Origin: GCA-2689995 sp964529325
Lineage (GTDB): Bacteria > Fidelibacterota > Marinisomatia > SCGC-AAA003-L08 > GCA-2689995
DNA: 64,000 nt
Assembly: GCA_964529325.1 (NCBI GenBank)
Contig: CAZGWH010000006.1
Span: 1-64,000, forward strand
Direction of reading: 5' to 3'
Within the stretch, counting starts at the first letter, position 1. Every line of letters begins with the position of its first letter. Below the pieces are notes generated by a model, which saw only the letters and a list, made by a program, of their open reading frames with translations, searched no databases and was not told where the DNA came from. The position numbers and the translations under genes were made by a program. Below, in pieces: positions 26,081 to 34,448 of this stretch.

Positions 26081-26173
26081 AATAGGTAAATTAAAAGGAA
26101 ACTCTTCAACCGACTTTTGAGAATCAATTCGATATGAAATAGATTTTAAAATAGTTTTTTTAACATAAAAAAT

Positions 26174-26605
26174 TTAGTGAATAATTTTTTCTAATCTTTC
26201 TTCCAATTCTTTCGATGATAAATTTTCTCGGTGTGTAGCAATCCACCATTGATTCCCACAAGAATCTTCCACCGCCGCATTTCTATCTCCATAAAACTGA
26301 TTTTGAGGCTCCATAATTGAAATTGCTCCTGCGTCTATTGCTTTTTTATATGTTTTATCTACATTTTCAACATATACATATAACATTGCAGGAAATAATT
26401 TGCTTCCGTCTTTACTATTACCAATCATAATAATAGTGTCGCCAATTTGGAACTCAGCATGCATAATTTCACCATTATCTTCCATTTTTTCAACAACAAT
26501 AGCATTAAACACATTTTCTGCAAACTTAATTGTATCATTTGCATTTTTCACAACAATATATGAACTAACATCATGATAGCCATTTGGTTTATAATATACA
26601 CTCAT
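26174..26605 (-). CDS. VOC superfamily (glyoxalase/PhnB-like) protein
   Basis: The 143-residue product has two beta-alpha-beta-beta-beta modules. The first (YIVVKNANDTIKFAENVFNAIV...HAEFQIGDTIIMIGNS) and second (YVYVENVDKTYKKAIDAGAISIMEPQNQFYGDRNAAVEDSCGNQWWIATH) are typical of PhnB-like VOC proteins. HAEFQIG and the DRNAAVEDSCGNQW strand hold the usual metal-ligand positions. Substrate unknown; relatives include dioxygenases, isomerases and resistance proteins. Its ATG overlaps the TAA of the upstream TerC gene (TAATG). Confidence 0.85.
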   Translation of the reverse strand: MSVYYKPNGYHDVSSYIVVKNANDTIKFAENVFNAIVVEKMEDNGEIMHAEFQIGDTIIMIGNSKDGSKLFPAMLYVYVENVDKTYKKAIDAGAISIMEPQNQFYGDRNAAVEDSCGNQWWIATHRENLSSKELEERLEKIIH

Positions 26606-27387
26606 TACATTCCCCTTTCTTCTCGAAGTTGTTTTTGTTTAAGAAGATTTTTTTGATATTTTGTTTGAACTAAATCTGTTAAAACTAAAATTGAAATAAC
26701 AAAATAAAAAGTTGCTTTACTCATTGCGGTAATTTCGTGCCCAAATAAATGGAGGTGTGCCATGTGCCCACCTTCGGTAAGTAACATTATTCCAACAATA
26801 AATAATACAAATAGCCCAAGAACTTCATATATTCTATTTTTTTGAAGAAAAGAAGAAACGGTTTCTGCAAGTTGAATCATTAAGATTCCGCTGATAATTA
26901 TTGCTATTGCCATAATCCAAAAGTTATCTGTTAATGCCATTGCACTTAAAATTGAATCAAAGGAAAAAACAAGATTCATTGCCACAATTAATAAAATAAT
27001 TTTATTTGCAGAAGATCCGCCCCCCTCTGCTGTTTCATTTTCATCTAACAACAACATGTGGAAAATTTCTTTTACGGCGGTATAGAGTATAAATCCGCCT
27101 CCAAACAACACAATTAAACTGTGCAGGTTAAATTCACAGCTAATAATATGTCCAATATTTATTCCAAATAAAGGGCTTTGAAAATATCCAATTATTTGAG
27201 TGAGAACAAAAAGGAGCACAATTCTTAAAACAACGGCAATTCCAATTCCTAATTTTCTAACTTTTGCCTGTTCAGAAGCGGGAGCTCGTTTAGATTCTAA
27301 TGAAATATATAGTAAATTATCAAATCCTAAAACAGCTTGTAATAGAATTAGAAACCCGAGTGTTATTAAATGTTCAAATGAAAACAT
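26605..27387 (-). CDS. TerC family integral membrane protein
   Basis: The 260-residue polytopic protein has seven or more hydrophobic helices. The TerC hallmarks are LQAVLGFDNLLYISL near the N-terminus (the D-N motif) and the repeated NLVFSFDSILSAMAL in the middle, both contributing acidic residues in the membrane. TerC proteins are linked to tellurite resistance and to metal, especially manganese, export during protein secretion. A His/Met-rich loop (EGGHMAHLHLFGHE) fits metal handling. It sits 8 nt after the DUF3228 gene. Confidence 0.9.
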   Translation of the reverse strand: MFSFEHLITLGFLILLQAVLGFDNLLYISLESKRAPASEQAKVRKLGIGIAVVLRIVLLFVLTQIIGYFQSPLFGINIGHIISCEFNLHSLIVLFGGGFILYTAVKEIFHMLLLDENETAEGGGSSANKIILLIVAMNLVFSFDSILSAMALTDNFWIMAIAIIISGILMIQLAETVSSFLQKNRIYEVLGLFVLFIVGIMLLTEGGHMAHLHLFGHEITAMSKATFYFVISILVLTDLVQTKYQKNLLKQKQLREERGM

Positions 27388-27395
27388 AATTTCCT

Positions 27396-27980
27396 TTATT
27401 TAGTTGGTTTTAAAAATGCATACTGTTGCCAAAAATTAATAGATTCTGCCCATTCATCGGAAGAATAATTTGCAGAAGTACCTCCCGGTAATTGGAGCTG
27501 ATTACGCATCATTGTTACAGGCCCCATGGGTAATTTTTTTATTCCCTCAGGAACTGCTTGGATTGAAATTAATTCCCAATCCGCATTTGTTGACTGTTCA
27601 TTTGTTTCCGCTAAAACATCATGGCGATATAGAATTAAATCTACTCGTCCAGTCGGTAATAAATTCCCAGATAATGCTCTAATTTGAATATATGGTTTTT
27701 CTTGCTCTCTTCTTTTTGTCATTATTGCCTCTAAAACAGTATATTCGTCTATTTTTACCATGGGTGAATAGAAATGTTTATTCATTAAGGGTTCACACTT
27801 TATAAGAATTACCCCATCCCTATATCCTTCAATAATTGAGTTAGGATTATTATTGAGTTGGTTTTCTGCATATTCAGCAATTTCTTGAAAAGTTAAATCG
27901 AGACTGAATGTTTTTCCAGACCCTTCAACTTGTCTTAATACAAATTCATTTACCGCAACTGTTTGTCGATGTTTTGTCAT
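27396..27980 (-). CDS. DUF3228-like conserved protein
   Basis: The 194-residue cytosolic protein has no signal peptide or membrane helix. The N-terminus (VNEFVLRQVEGSGKTFSLDLTFQEIAEYAE) and the middle (DGVILIKCEP, TGRVDLILYRHDVLAE, WELISIQAVPEG, PMGPVTMMRNQL, GGTSANYSSDEWAESINFWQQ) resemble the DUF3228 family. That assignment is from memory of motifs. No function is established. It is the first gene of the group with TerC, VOC and the ATPase, and is divergent from an SDR gene. Confidence 0.6.
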   Translation of the reverse strand: MTKHRQTVAVNEFVLRQVEGSGKTFSLDLTFQEIAEYAENQLNNNPNSIIEGYRDGVILIKCEPLMNKHFYSPMVKIDEYTVLEAIMTKRREQEKPYIQIRALSGNLLPTGRVDLILYRHDVLAETNEQSTNADWELISIQAVPEGIKKLPMGPVTMMRNQLQLPGGTSANYSSDEWAESINFWQQYAFLKPTK

Positions 27981-28034
27981 AACTATAATTCCAGTTAAAT
28001 TTCATCTATAATTTTACAGCTAAAAGAGAGCATT

Positions 28035-28853
28035 ATGAAAAACTTAAATGGAAAAACTGCAATAGTTACAGGTGCATCCCGCGGAATTGGTGTACATATT
28101 GTAAATTCGCTTACACAAAAAGGCGTAAATGTAATTGGAATTGCACGGAGTAAAGAAGGATTAGAGAATACAAAAGAAATAGTAAAAAGTAATTTAGGCA
28201 ATTTTGAATATATTCAATTTGATTTGTCGGAAACTTCAAAACTAGATAATTTAACAAATCAATTTATGGATAAAGAAATTGATTATTTGGTTAATAATGC
28301 AGGAATAGAAATTTATAGGAGCTTTGAAGACTATAAATTAGAGGATATTCAAAAAATTGTGAATGTTAATTTACTTGGTCCAATGGAATTAACGCGGTTA
28401 TTAATTCCTAAAATAAAAGCCAACAAAGGAAATATAGTTAACATTGCATCTCTAGCAGGAAAAAAAGGAGTGATATATAACGGAATATATTCAGCAACCA
28501 AAGCAGGGTTAATTTTATGGAGCGATGCACTTGACCAAGAATTAAAAGAGTTTAAAGTTGGTGTGACAGCTGTTTGCCCTGGTTATATTGCCGATACTGG
28601 AATGTTTAAAGATGGAGGCTATGCTCCACCTTCATTATTGGGAGAATCCGCGCCTCAATTAGTTGGGAAAGCGGTAATTGATGCAATTACAAAAGGTAAA
28701 AAAGAAATCATCGTAAATAGTGGTCCTATTCGTCCTCTTTTAGCAATTGGTCAAATTTTTCCAAGAGTAAGTGATATTATAATTGATTGGTTTGGAGTTC
28801 CAGAGCTATGTAGGAAAAGAGCATTTGAGTCAAAAGGTGGAAATAGAACTTAA
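28035..28853 (+). CDS. Short-chain dehydrogenase/reductase
   Basis: The 272-residue classical SDR has TGASRGIG (nucleotide binding, residues ~12-19), the NNAG motif, and the catalytic Ser in NIASLAGKKG with YSATK (Tyr-x-x-x-Lys). PGYIADTG follows. The C-terminal extension resembles SDRs acting on lipids or hydrophobic ketones, but the substrate is undetermined. ATG 28035 follows AAAGAGAG. Its stop overlaps the yjbQ start. Confidence 0.92.
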   Translation: MKNLNGKTAIVTGASRGIGVHIVNSLTQKGVNVIGIARSKEGLENTKEIVKSNLGNFEYIQFDLSETSKLDNLTNQFMDKEIDYLVNNAGIEIYRSFEDYKLEDIQKIVNVNLLGPMELTRLLIPKIKANKGNIVNIASLAGKKGVIYNGIYSATKAGLILWSDALDQELKEFKVGVTAVCPGYIADTGMFKDGGYAPPSLLGESAPQLVGKAVIDAITKGKKEIIVNSGPIRPLLAIGQIFPRVSDIIIDWFGVPELCRKRAFESKGGNRT

Positions 28854-29278
28854 TGTGGATTCAAAAAGAGGTTCATATTTTGGCAAAACCAAGAGGGTTT
28901 CATTTAATTACAGATGATATTTTAATAGAAATTCCAGAAATAAAGTCTATAAAAATTGGATTAATCAATGTATTCATTAAACATACTTCCGCATCACTAA
29001 CAATTAATGAAGACGCCGATCCAACAGTACGGTTAGATTTTGAATCTCATTTTAATAAAATGGTTCCTGAAAATCAAACCTACTATCAACATACATTTGA
29101 AGGGTCTGATGATATGCCTGCACATTTAAAGACAAGTATTTTAGGGTCGAGCATTCAACTTCCAATTACAAATGGAAAATTAAACTTAGGAACATGGCAG
29201 GGAATTTATTTGTGTGAACATCGAAATCATGGTGGAAACAGAAAGTTGGTTGTTACAGTTTTAGGAGAAAATGAATAA
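28853..29278 (+). CDS. YjbQ family protein (UPF0047; secondary thiamine-phosphate synthase-like)
   Basis: The 141-residue protein has the family blocks GFHLITDDIL, GLINVFIKHTSASLTINEDADPTVRLDFE, YQHTFEGSDDMPAHLKTSILGSSIQLPI, GTWQGIYLCEHRNHGGNRKLVVT. Conserved His and Glu residues (HTSASL, EGSDD, HLK) form the active-site cluster. E. coli YjbQ shows weak thiamine-phosphate synthase activity, and the physiological role is unsettled. TAATG coupling to the SDR gene. Confidence 0.95.
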   Translation: MWIQKEVHILAKPRGFHLITDDILIEIPEIKSIKIGLINVFIKHTSASLTINEDADPTVRLDFESHFNKMVPENQTYYQHTFEGSDDMPAHLKTSILGSSIQLPITNGKLNLGTWQGIYLCEHRNHGGNRKLVVTVLGENE

Positions 29279-29280
29279 AT

Positions 29281-29508
29281 CTATTCCAATATTTTTCCAT
29301 CTAAAAATCGGTCTATTTTTTTGAGATTATTTTTATCATCAAAATAGCCAATTGCGAGATAGTGTGCTGAAATAATTAATTCTTGATTTGGAGGAGAGGG
29401 CTCTATTGAGTTTAGGGTAATTTTAATTACTTGTTCTTTTTTTATTTTTTCAGATTTTTCACAGCTAAATAAAAAAATAATTATAAGGGTTATAAAACCT
29501 AATTTCAA
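29281..29508 (-). CDS. Small hypothetical lipoprotein
   Basis: A 75-residue product with a signal peptide ending FLFSC (lipobox) and a short, charged mature region of about 60 residues. No family is recognised. It converges on yjbQ with a 2-nt gap and follows the aminotransferase gene after about 57 bp. The small size makes the call less secure, but the signal peptide is clear. Confidence 0.55.
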   Translation of the reverse strand: MKLGFITLIIIFLFSCEKSEKIKKEQVIKITLNSIEPSPPNQELIISAHYLAIGYFDDKNNLKKIDRFLDGKILE

Positions 29509-29565
29509 TTTAATATATTTTTTTAATATAAAAATAAAAAACGTTCACATAAACTTCCTTAGTTA

Positions 29566-30669
29566 TTATAAAATTTCCTTTAAAGCATTTATCAGCTTAT
29601 CTACATTCTCTTTATGTGCAGAATGACCCATTAGCCCAATTCGCCATATTTTTCCAGCAAACGGCCCTAAACCAGCGCCAATTTCTATTTGATATTCATT
29701 TAAAAGGGAGGTTCTTATTTTTGCATCATCTACCCCTTCTGGAATTAAAACTGAATTAAGAGATGGAAGCCGAAATTCTTTTTCAACTAAAAACTCAAGC
29801 CCTAGTTTATTTAATCCTTCTGCTAAATATAAATGAACTTCTTGGTGTCGAATTATTGTATTTTCAAGCCCCTCAATAACAACATCTGAAAGACCTTGAT
29901 AAAGTGCATACATCATATTTACAGGAGCGGTATGATGATAGGCTCTTTTTTGTCCATCCCAATATTTAATTAATTCAGTCATATCTAAATACCAATTTGG
30001 GATTTGCTTTTCTCTTGCCTTCATTTTCTGAATTGCTTTATATGAAAATGAAACAGGAGATGCTCCGGGAGGACAAGAAAGCCCTTTTTGAGAACAACTA
30101 TATACAGCATCAATATTCCATTCATCAACATTTAACTCGATTGTACCAAAACTTGTTACTGCATCTACAATATACAAAGTATCGTTTGGTATATATTTAG
30201 ATATTTCTTCTACAGGGTTTCTGATACCTGTAGAAGTTTCAGCATGAACAACAGCTACAATATCATAATTCTTTTCATTTATTTTTTTCCCAACAATATT
30301 AGGATCTGCTGGTAATCCCCAGTCAAAATTTAAAATATCAATATTTGCCCCTAACCGAGAGCACATATTTTCCATTCTCATACTAAAATAACCATTTTGA
30401 ACAATGAGAACTTTATCGCCAGGATTTACAAGATTAACAAAACAAGACTCCATCGCCGCCGAACCAGTTCCAGAAACAGCAGTGCAAAATTCATTTTCAG
30501 TTAAGAATAGAGTTTTTAACATAGATTTAATTCCATCCATAACTTCAATAAACCGAGGGTCTAAATGCCCAATAGTTGGTGTTTTAAGTGCTTCATATAC
30601 GCGTGGAGATACCGAAGAAGGACCTGGTCCCATTAATAATGTTGGTTTAATATTTTGAAGTAAATTCAT
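29566..30669 (-). CDS. Class V aminotransferase (alanine/serine-glyoxylate aminotransferase-like)
   Basis: The 367-residue PLP enzyme begins LLMGPGPSSVSPRVYEAL and has HLDPRF, AVSGTGSAAMES, VAVVHAETSTGI, the Asp of YIVDAVTSFG and the PLP Lys in SCSQKGLSCPPG. This is the standard sequence of the AGXT/SgaA group, which transfers amino groups from alanine or serine to glyoxylate; phosphonoacetaldehyde-type relatives are less likely. The C-terminus (GAGLGPFAGKIWRIGLMGHSA) carries the conserved RIG-MG substrate region. It lies downstream of tRNA-His but is separated from it by a terminator. Confidence 0.93.
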   Translation of the reverse strand: MNLLQNIKPTLLMGPGPSSVSPRVYEALKTPTIGHLDPRFIEVMDGIKSMLKTLFLTENEFCTAVSGTGSAAMESCFVNLVNPGDKVLIVQNGYFSMRMENMCSRLGANIDILNFDWGLPADPNIVGKKINEKNYDIVAVVHAETSTGIRNPVEEISKYIPNDTLYIVDAVTSFGTIELNVDEWNIDAVYSCSQKGLSCPPGASPVSFSYKAIQKMKAREKQIPNWYLDMTELIKYWDGQKRAYHHTAPVNMMYALYQGLSDVVIEGLENTIIRHQEVHLYLAEGLNKLGLEFLVEKEFRLPSLNSVLIPEGVDDAKIRTSLLNEYQIEIGAGLGPFAGKIWRIGLMGHSAHKENVDKLINALKEIL

Positions 30670-30700
30670 AATTATAATCTTTAGTTCGTTTTAAAATGAT

Positions 30701-30733
30701 AAATAAAAAGCCCCTTCAATAGAAGAGGCTTTG
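30701..30733 (-). terminator. Rho-independent terminator after tRNA-His
   Basis: On the minus strand AAAGCCTCTTC-TATT-GAAGGGGCTTT forms a stem with one mismatch, followed by TTTTTATTT. It starts immediately after the tRNA 3' end. Confidence 0.8.
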
Positions 30734-30807
30734 GGTGGCTGATGGGATTTGAACCCACGACAACCGGAATCACAATCCGGTGCTCTAACCAGCTGAACTA
30801 CAGCCAC
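30734..30807 (-). tRNA. tRNA-His (anticodon GTG)
   Basis: The minus strand folds as a complete cloverleaf. The acceptor stem is GTGGCTG/CAGCCAC, with D-arm TAGTTCAGCTGGTTAGAGC. The anticodon stem-loop is CCGGA TTGTGAT TCCGG with anticodon GTG, and the T-arm is GTGGG TTCAAAT CCCAT-like. The base before position 1 is G (30808) and the discriminator is C, as expected for the extra G(-1):C73 pair of tRNA-His. The 3' CCA is not encoded and must be added. Confidence 0.97.
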
Positions 30808-30844
30808 CATTAAATTTGTACTGCAACTATTGATAATTTACATC

Positions 30845-30850
30845 ATTATA
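30845..30850 (-). promoter_or_regulatory. Candidate -10 element for tRNA-His
   Basis: A perfect TATAAT lies on the minus strand about 37 bp upstream of the tRNA 5' end, between yaaA and the tRNA gene. No convincing -35 box is seen at 16-18 bp spacing. Confidence 0.4.
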
Positions 30851-30873
30851 GCTGAATAGAATAAAAGGAAAGT

Positions 30874-31584
30874 TTATTCATCAACCTCTTTCAGGAATGA
30901 TTCGCCATCCCATTCAAAACCTTCATAAGAAAACCCTGAAAAAGCATCAATAGTATTAATTTTATTTAGTGCAATAAAACGAATAAACTCACCTTTAACA
31001 GCTTTTCCATAATGTCCAGCTGTAACTTTTTTACCTAACTTTTTATTCAGAATCAAAAACTCAACCTCAACAACATTTACATCTTTTTTAATATATGATT
31101 TCCGATGCACTTGAGGAAGTAAATCGATTATCAAATCTTCTTTTTTTAATATTTCAGTTAATCGGGGTTTCCAAAAATATTGAATAGAATGTACATTCAT
31201 TTTAAGTTTATAATTTGGAATGAGTGTTTTGGGAGTAACGAGTCCAAATAATCCAGAAAAAATTCGAATATGATCATCCATATAGTTTCGGGCATGTTCT
31301 GGTAGTGTTTCCCAATTTATATGGTCATATACAACACCAGTGTAGCGATCAATTGCGTGGCAAACCCGACTATTAAGTGCATCTTGATTTTGACGATGAA
31401 ATATTTCAGCTTTTTCTTGAGAAGTTCCATAGATAGACCTAATCTCATTATTTCCAATTAAGCTTAATAATCGAATAACCATTTTAACATCATCTATATA
31501 TTCAAAATTGGTATCGCCAAATTTAATATCCATTGGCTTTTTAATATTAGCCTTACCCTCGCTAGGCGGAATTAATATTTTCAA
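30874..31584 (-). CDS. yaaA: Peroxide stress protein YaaA (DUF328/UPF0246)
   Basis: The 236-residue protein begins MKILIPPSEGKA and contains LYTGVVYDHINWE-like (RYTGVVYDHI), HIRIFSGLFGLVTPKTLIPNYKLKM, the W-K-P segment, IIDLLPQVHRKSY and the C-terminal GFSYEGFEWD. These are the conserved YaaA features, with PSEGK and LxGLxxP essential. YaaA lowers free iron and protects DNA during peroxide stress. It is separated from the tRNA by about 66 bp that carry the tRNA promoter candidate. Confidence 0.95.
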   Translation of the reverse strand: MKILIPPSEGKANIKKPMDIKFGDTNFEYIDDVKMVIRLLSLIGNNEIRSIYGTSQEKAEIFHRQNQDALNSRVCHAIDRYTGVVYDHINWETLPEHARNYMDDHIRIFSGLFGLVTPKTLIPNYKLKMNVHSIQYFWKPRLTEILKKEDLIIDLLPQVHRKSYIKKDVNVVEVEFLILNKKLGKKVTAGHYGKAVKGEFIRFIALNKINTIDAFSGFSYEGFEWDGESFLKEVDE

Positions 31585-31605
31585 AATTACTCCAAATTAT
31601 TTCAA

Positions 31606-32193
31606 TTAAACACCGAGTGAATCTACTTCTGTTGAGATTAATTCTGGTTCAACGGGTTTTTCACCCCAATATGTTTCAGATGTATTTAAAATGTGAATTA
31701 CACTTTCACTTGTTTCATATACATTTTTTAATACATCCTTGTTTTCATTTTCATTTCTTAATCGAACAAAATTATGAGCCCAATCAGATTTTGATCTACC
31801 AAAAACAAAATAACCAATGGTATTATCTGAACTATTTAATAAAATGAGATGTGTTCCTGTAGAGTCATCCACCGAATAGTTTATCCAATTAGATTCTTTT
31901 TTAGATCGAATGGTTGTTCGTTTAACCTCTAATACTTTATCAAATAATTCGTCTATTCGGTTTTGTCGTATAACCAATGTATCTATTCCTGCAATACTCC
32001 AAATCGTATCTTGTTTTTCTAGTTGAATTGCACTTTCACCAGACTGAATTAATACTTTTGCAATGTCAGATTTATTTCCGTAAAAAATAACATCCTGTTT
32101 TGTTAAATTAGCATTTTGATTATAATTCGTTAAAAAATATAATCCTACCAAAACCACAGCTATAATTACAACATTTTTTAGGGGATTATTCAT
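31606..32193 (-). CDS. DUF4340-like membrane-anchored protein of the Gld-type ABC operon
   Basis: From ATG 32193 the product has 195 residues. An N-terminal transmembrane helix (NVVIIAVVLVGLYFLTNY) is followed by an extracytoplasmic domain with the DUF4340 pattern (ESAIQLEKQDTIWSI, RIDELFDKVLEVK, TIGYFVFGRSKSDWAHNFVRL). DUF4340 proteins regularly follow GldG-like genes. A longer frame from 32250 would lie inside the preceding gene and is unlikely. The gene overlaps the gldG-like gene by 8 nt. Function unknown; probably an accessory of the ABC complex. Confidence 0.75.
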   Translation of the reverse strand: MNNPLKNVVIIAVVLVGLYFLTNYNQNANLTKQDVIFYGNKSDIAKVLIQSGESAIQLEKQDTIWSIAGIDTLVIRQNRIDELFDKVLEVKRTTIRSKKESNWINYSVDDSTGTHLILLNSSDNTIGYFVFGRSKSDWAHNFVRLRNENENKDVLKNVYETSESVIHILNTSETYWGEKPVEPELISTEVDSLGV

Positions 32194-33712
32194 ACATATA
32201 CTCCAATTTATGTGTTCTTGCTTTTTCTGACCTTGATTTAAAGAATGCAAATAATAAAATTAATAGTGCAGGAAGAAAATAATTTAATTTTTTCCAAAAA
32301 GATTTAACCCCTACATCTTGAGCATCTGCATTTAATGGACGAGTTGTAATTTCTCTTGAACGCAACGCAATTAAATCACTATCACCAACCATATAATCAA
32401 CAGAATTTAATGCAAAAGTTAAATTTTCAGGCATTCTACCTCCACCATCATCAGATATAAACCGAGAATCTGCAACGACAATAATTTTACTCTCTAACCC
32501 TGATTCATTATTTTGATAAGTAGCTAATGCGGCGACATTAAATGGACCTTCATTTAAGCTATTAAATGATGGGTTGTCAATAGGTGTCAAATTATAAAAC
32601 TCTTCCATCGCGGTTGATTGTGAGGATGTGATAAATAATGGTGTAAATGAGCCTATACCAAGTCCTAGTGTATCAATATAAGGATTTACTTCGCTTGGAA
32701 ATAAAACTTGAATCATTTCTAATCCGCTAACGACAATTTGTTCTTCTGAAAAATCAGTTATTTTCGGGAAGAAAGGATAGTCCTTAGCTGAATTCATTCT
32801 AAAAAATCCCTGGTTTTGGCTAATTGTAACCTGACCACAGTTTTTATCAAGGACTAAGTTTTCATTAATTGACACACCATAATTTTCTAACAGTGTAAAT
32901 AAATTTGAAGGAATAGGTTGAGCCGACTGAGCTTGAATATCTGTTTTTATTCTATTTTGTGCTAAGAATAAACTTCCACCCATTGCTAAATAGTTATCCA
33001 AATTAGAATATTGGCTATTTGTTAAAGAATCAGCTACATCGCTTAAAATTAAAACACTTATATTTTGTGGCACAGGTGTGTCTAGGTTGACAGGCTGTAT
33101 ATCATAAGTTTGCCTTAATAATTCAGAAATGCTTTGATTTTTTGATTGTGGGTTTGGAGTACCCAAAGAAGCCAGTCCAATTGTCTCTTTATTAACATTA
33201 ATCAGTTTTTTAATTGTGGATGTAATTGTGTATTCAAGACCAGTTGTTGTTTGAATAACAGGAATACTTTCTTTTTTATCCCCATACATAATGACCATAC
33301 CCATGAAAACTTGTTTTATTTCCATTTTGTCATTTTCAATCACATTTAATTGAACAGGCTGAATTCCTGATTTTTGAGCTTCTGTTTTAAACTCTTCAGA
33401 ATCATCTGAAGTAAAAAATTCAAAATCAATATATTCATTATTTACGGCACGATATTCTTCTAATAAATCTTGAAGATACCGTTTATTATTTCCAAGCTCA
33501 CTTCCTAAGTCTTCAGAAAAGTATGCTCTCATAATTAATAAATCATCAATATTTTCTAAAACAGTTTTACTCGATTCTGAAATTGTAAACATTTGAGTGT
33601 CTGTTAAATCAAATCGCCCATAATAACTTCTGGAAATATAGTTTAAAAGAAATATAGCTACAATTAATAAACCGAGATAAATCGCAAAATTATTTTTATT
33701 TTCTACTTTCAT
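32186..33712 (-). CDS. GldG-family ABC transporter auxiliary protein
   Basis: The 508-residue protein has an N-terminal transmembrane helix, then GRFDLTDTQMFTISESSKTVLENIDD, the classic opening of the GldG/ABC-type_uncharacterised domain. It continues with a long extracytoplasmic region (IKKLINVNKETIGLASLG, VLILSDVADSLTNSQYSNLDNYLAMGGSLFLAQN) and a C-terminal transmembrane helix (LPALLILLFAFFKSR). In Bacteroidota GldA-F-G are tied to gliding/type IX secretion. Similar sets in non-gliders have unknown cargo. It lies 4 nt after the permease gene. Confidence 0.88.
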   Translation of the reverse strand: MKVENKNNFAIYLGLLIVAIFLLNYISRSYYGRFDLTDTQMFTISESSKTVLENIDDLLIMRAYFSEDLGSELGNNKRYLQDLLEEYRAVNNEYIDFEFFTSDDSEEFKTEAQKSGIQPVQLNVIENDKMEIKQVFMGMVIMYGDKKESIPVIQTTTGLEYTITSTIKKLINVNKETIGLASLGTPNPQSKNQSISELLRQTYDIQPVNLDTPVPQNISVLILSDVADSLTNSQYSNLDNYLAMGGSLFLAQNRIKTDIQAQSAQPIPSNLFTLLENYGVSINENLVLDKNCGQVTISQNQGFFRMNSAKDYPFFPKITDFSEEQIVVSGLEMIQVLFPSEVNPYIDTLGLGIGSFTPLFITSSQSTAMEEFYNLTPIDNPSFNSLNEGPFNVAALATYQNNESGLESKIIVVADSRFISDDGGGRMPENLTFALNSVDYMVGDSDLIALRSREITTRPLNADAQDVGVKSFWKKLNYFLPALLILLFAFFKSRSEKARTHKLEYMYE

Positions 33713-33716
33713 TATC

Positions 33717-34448
33717 TTATCTCCACCTTCTTGATTCTAATGATCTTACCGATAGATTCATAAATAAAAAGCTCATCGATAAAAAGTAAATAATATTTCG
33801 TGTATCTAATACACCTCTTGAAATGTTTGATAAATGAAAATCTACACTCATGTATTGTAATAAACCCGCAAGCGTTGCAGAAGGAACAAAAATCAACACC
33901 TTATCCATCATAAAAAACAATAACACAATTCCAAAACTTGAAAGCAATGCATATACTTGGTTATCGGTTAAGCTACTTGCAAAAATTCCAATTGAAGAAT
34001 AAAAAGCACCTAAAAGAATGAGTCCAAAATAACCACAGAGAATTGCTCCGGTATCAATTTCAGATCCGAAACGATAAACTGTTAATACATGGATTATTGT
34101 GAATCCTAAACTAGTTACAATAATTGTAATTGCAGATAAAAATTTACCAATTATATATTCATAATCTGTAATTGGAAGAGTTGTCATTATTTCCATCGTG
34201 CCAATATTCCAATCTCTAGAAACCATCCCCATTGTTATTGCAGGAATTAGAATTATATATAAAAGAGGAATAATTGAAAATAATCCACGAAGATCAGATT
34301 GTCCAATTAGAAAGAATGGACTAGTGAAAAAATATCCACTAACAACGGCAAATACAAAAAGAAAAATATATGCCATTGGGCTATTAAATGCAGATTGTAA
34401 TTCACGATTATAAATTGCTCGGATATTTGAGAAATTTTTATTACGCAT
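33717..34448 (-). CDS. ABC transporter permease, GldF/ABC-2 type
   Basis: The 243-residue protein has six hydrophobic segments of the ABC-2 permease fold. Characteristic parts are IYNRELQSAFNSPMAYIFLFVFAVVSGYFF at the N-terminus, with the amphipathic elbow helix, and MGMVSRDWNIGTMEIMTTLPITDYEYIIGKFLSA after the second helix. It partners the ATPase gene, which overlaps its start by 8 nt. It is the membrane-spanning part of the Gld-like exporter. Confidence 0.9.
   Translation of the reverse strand: MRNKNFSNIRAIYNRELQSAFNSPMAYIFLFVFAVVSGYFFTSPFFLIGQSDLRGLFSIIPLLYIILIPAITMGMVSRDWNIGTMEIMTTLPITDYEYIIGKFLSAITIIVTSLGFTIIHVLTVYRFGSEIDTGAILCGYFGLILLGAFYSSIGIFASSLTDNQVYALLSSFGIVLLFFMMDKVLIFVPSATLAGLLQYMSVDFHLSNISRGVLDTRNIIYFLSMSFLFMNLSVRSLESRRWR

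Noticed and set aside
29566..30669. Class V aminotransferase as SelA (selenocysteine synthase)
   Set aside because: The sequence matches alanine/serine-glyoxylate aminotransferases, not the SelA fold, so it does not support Sec synthesis.
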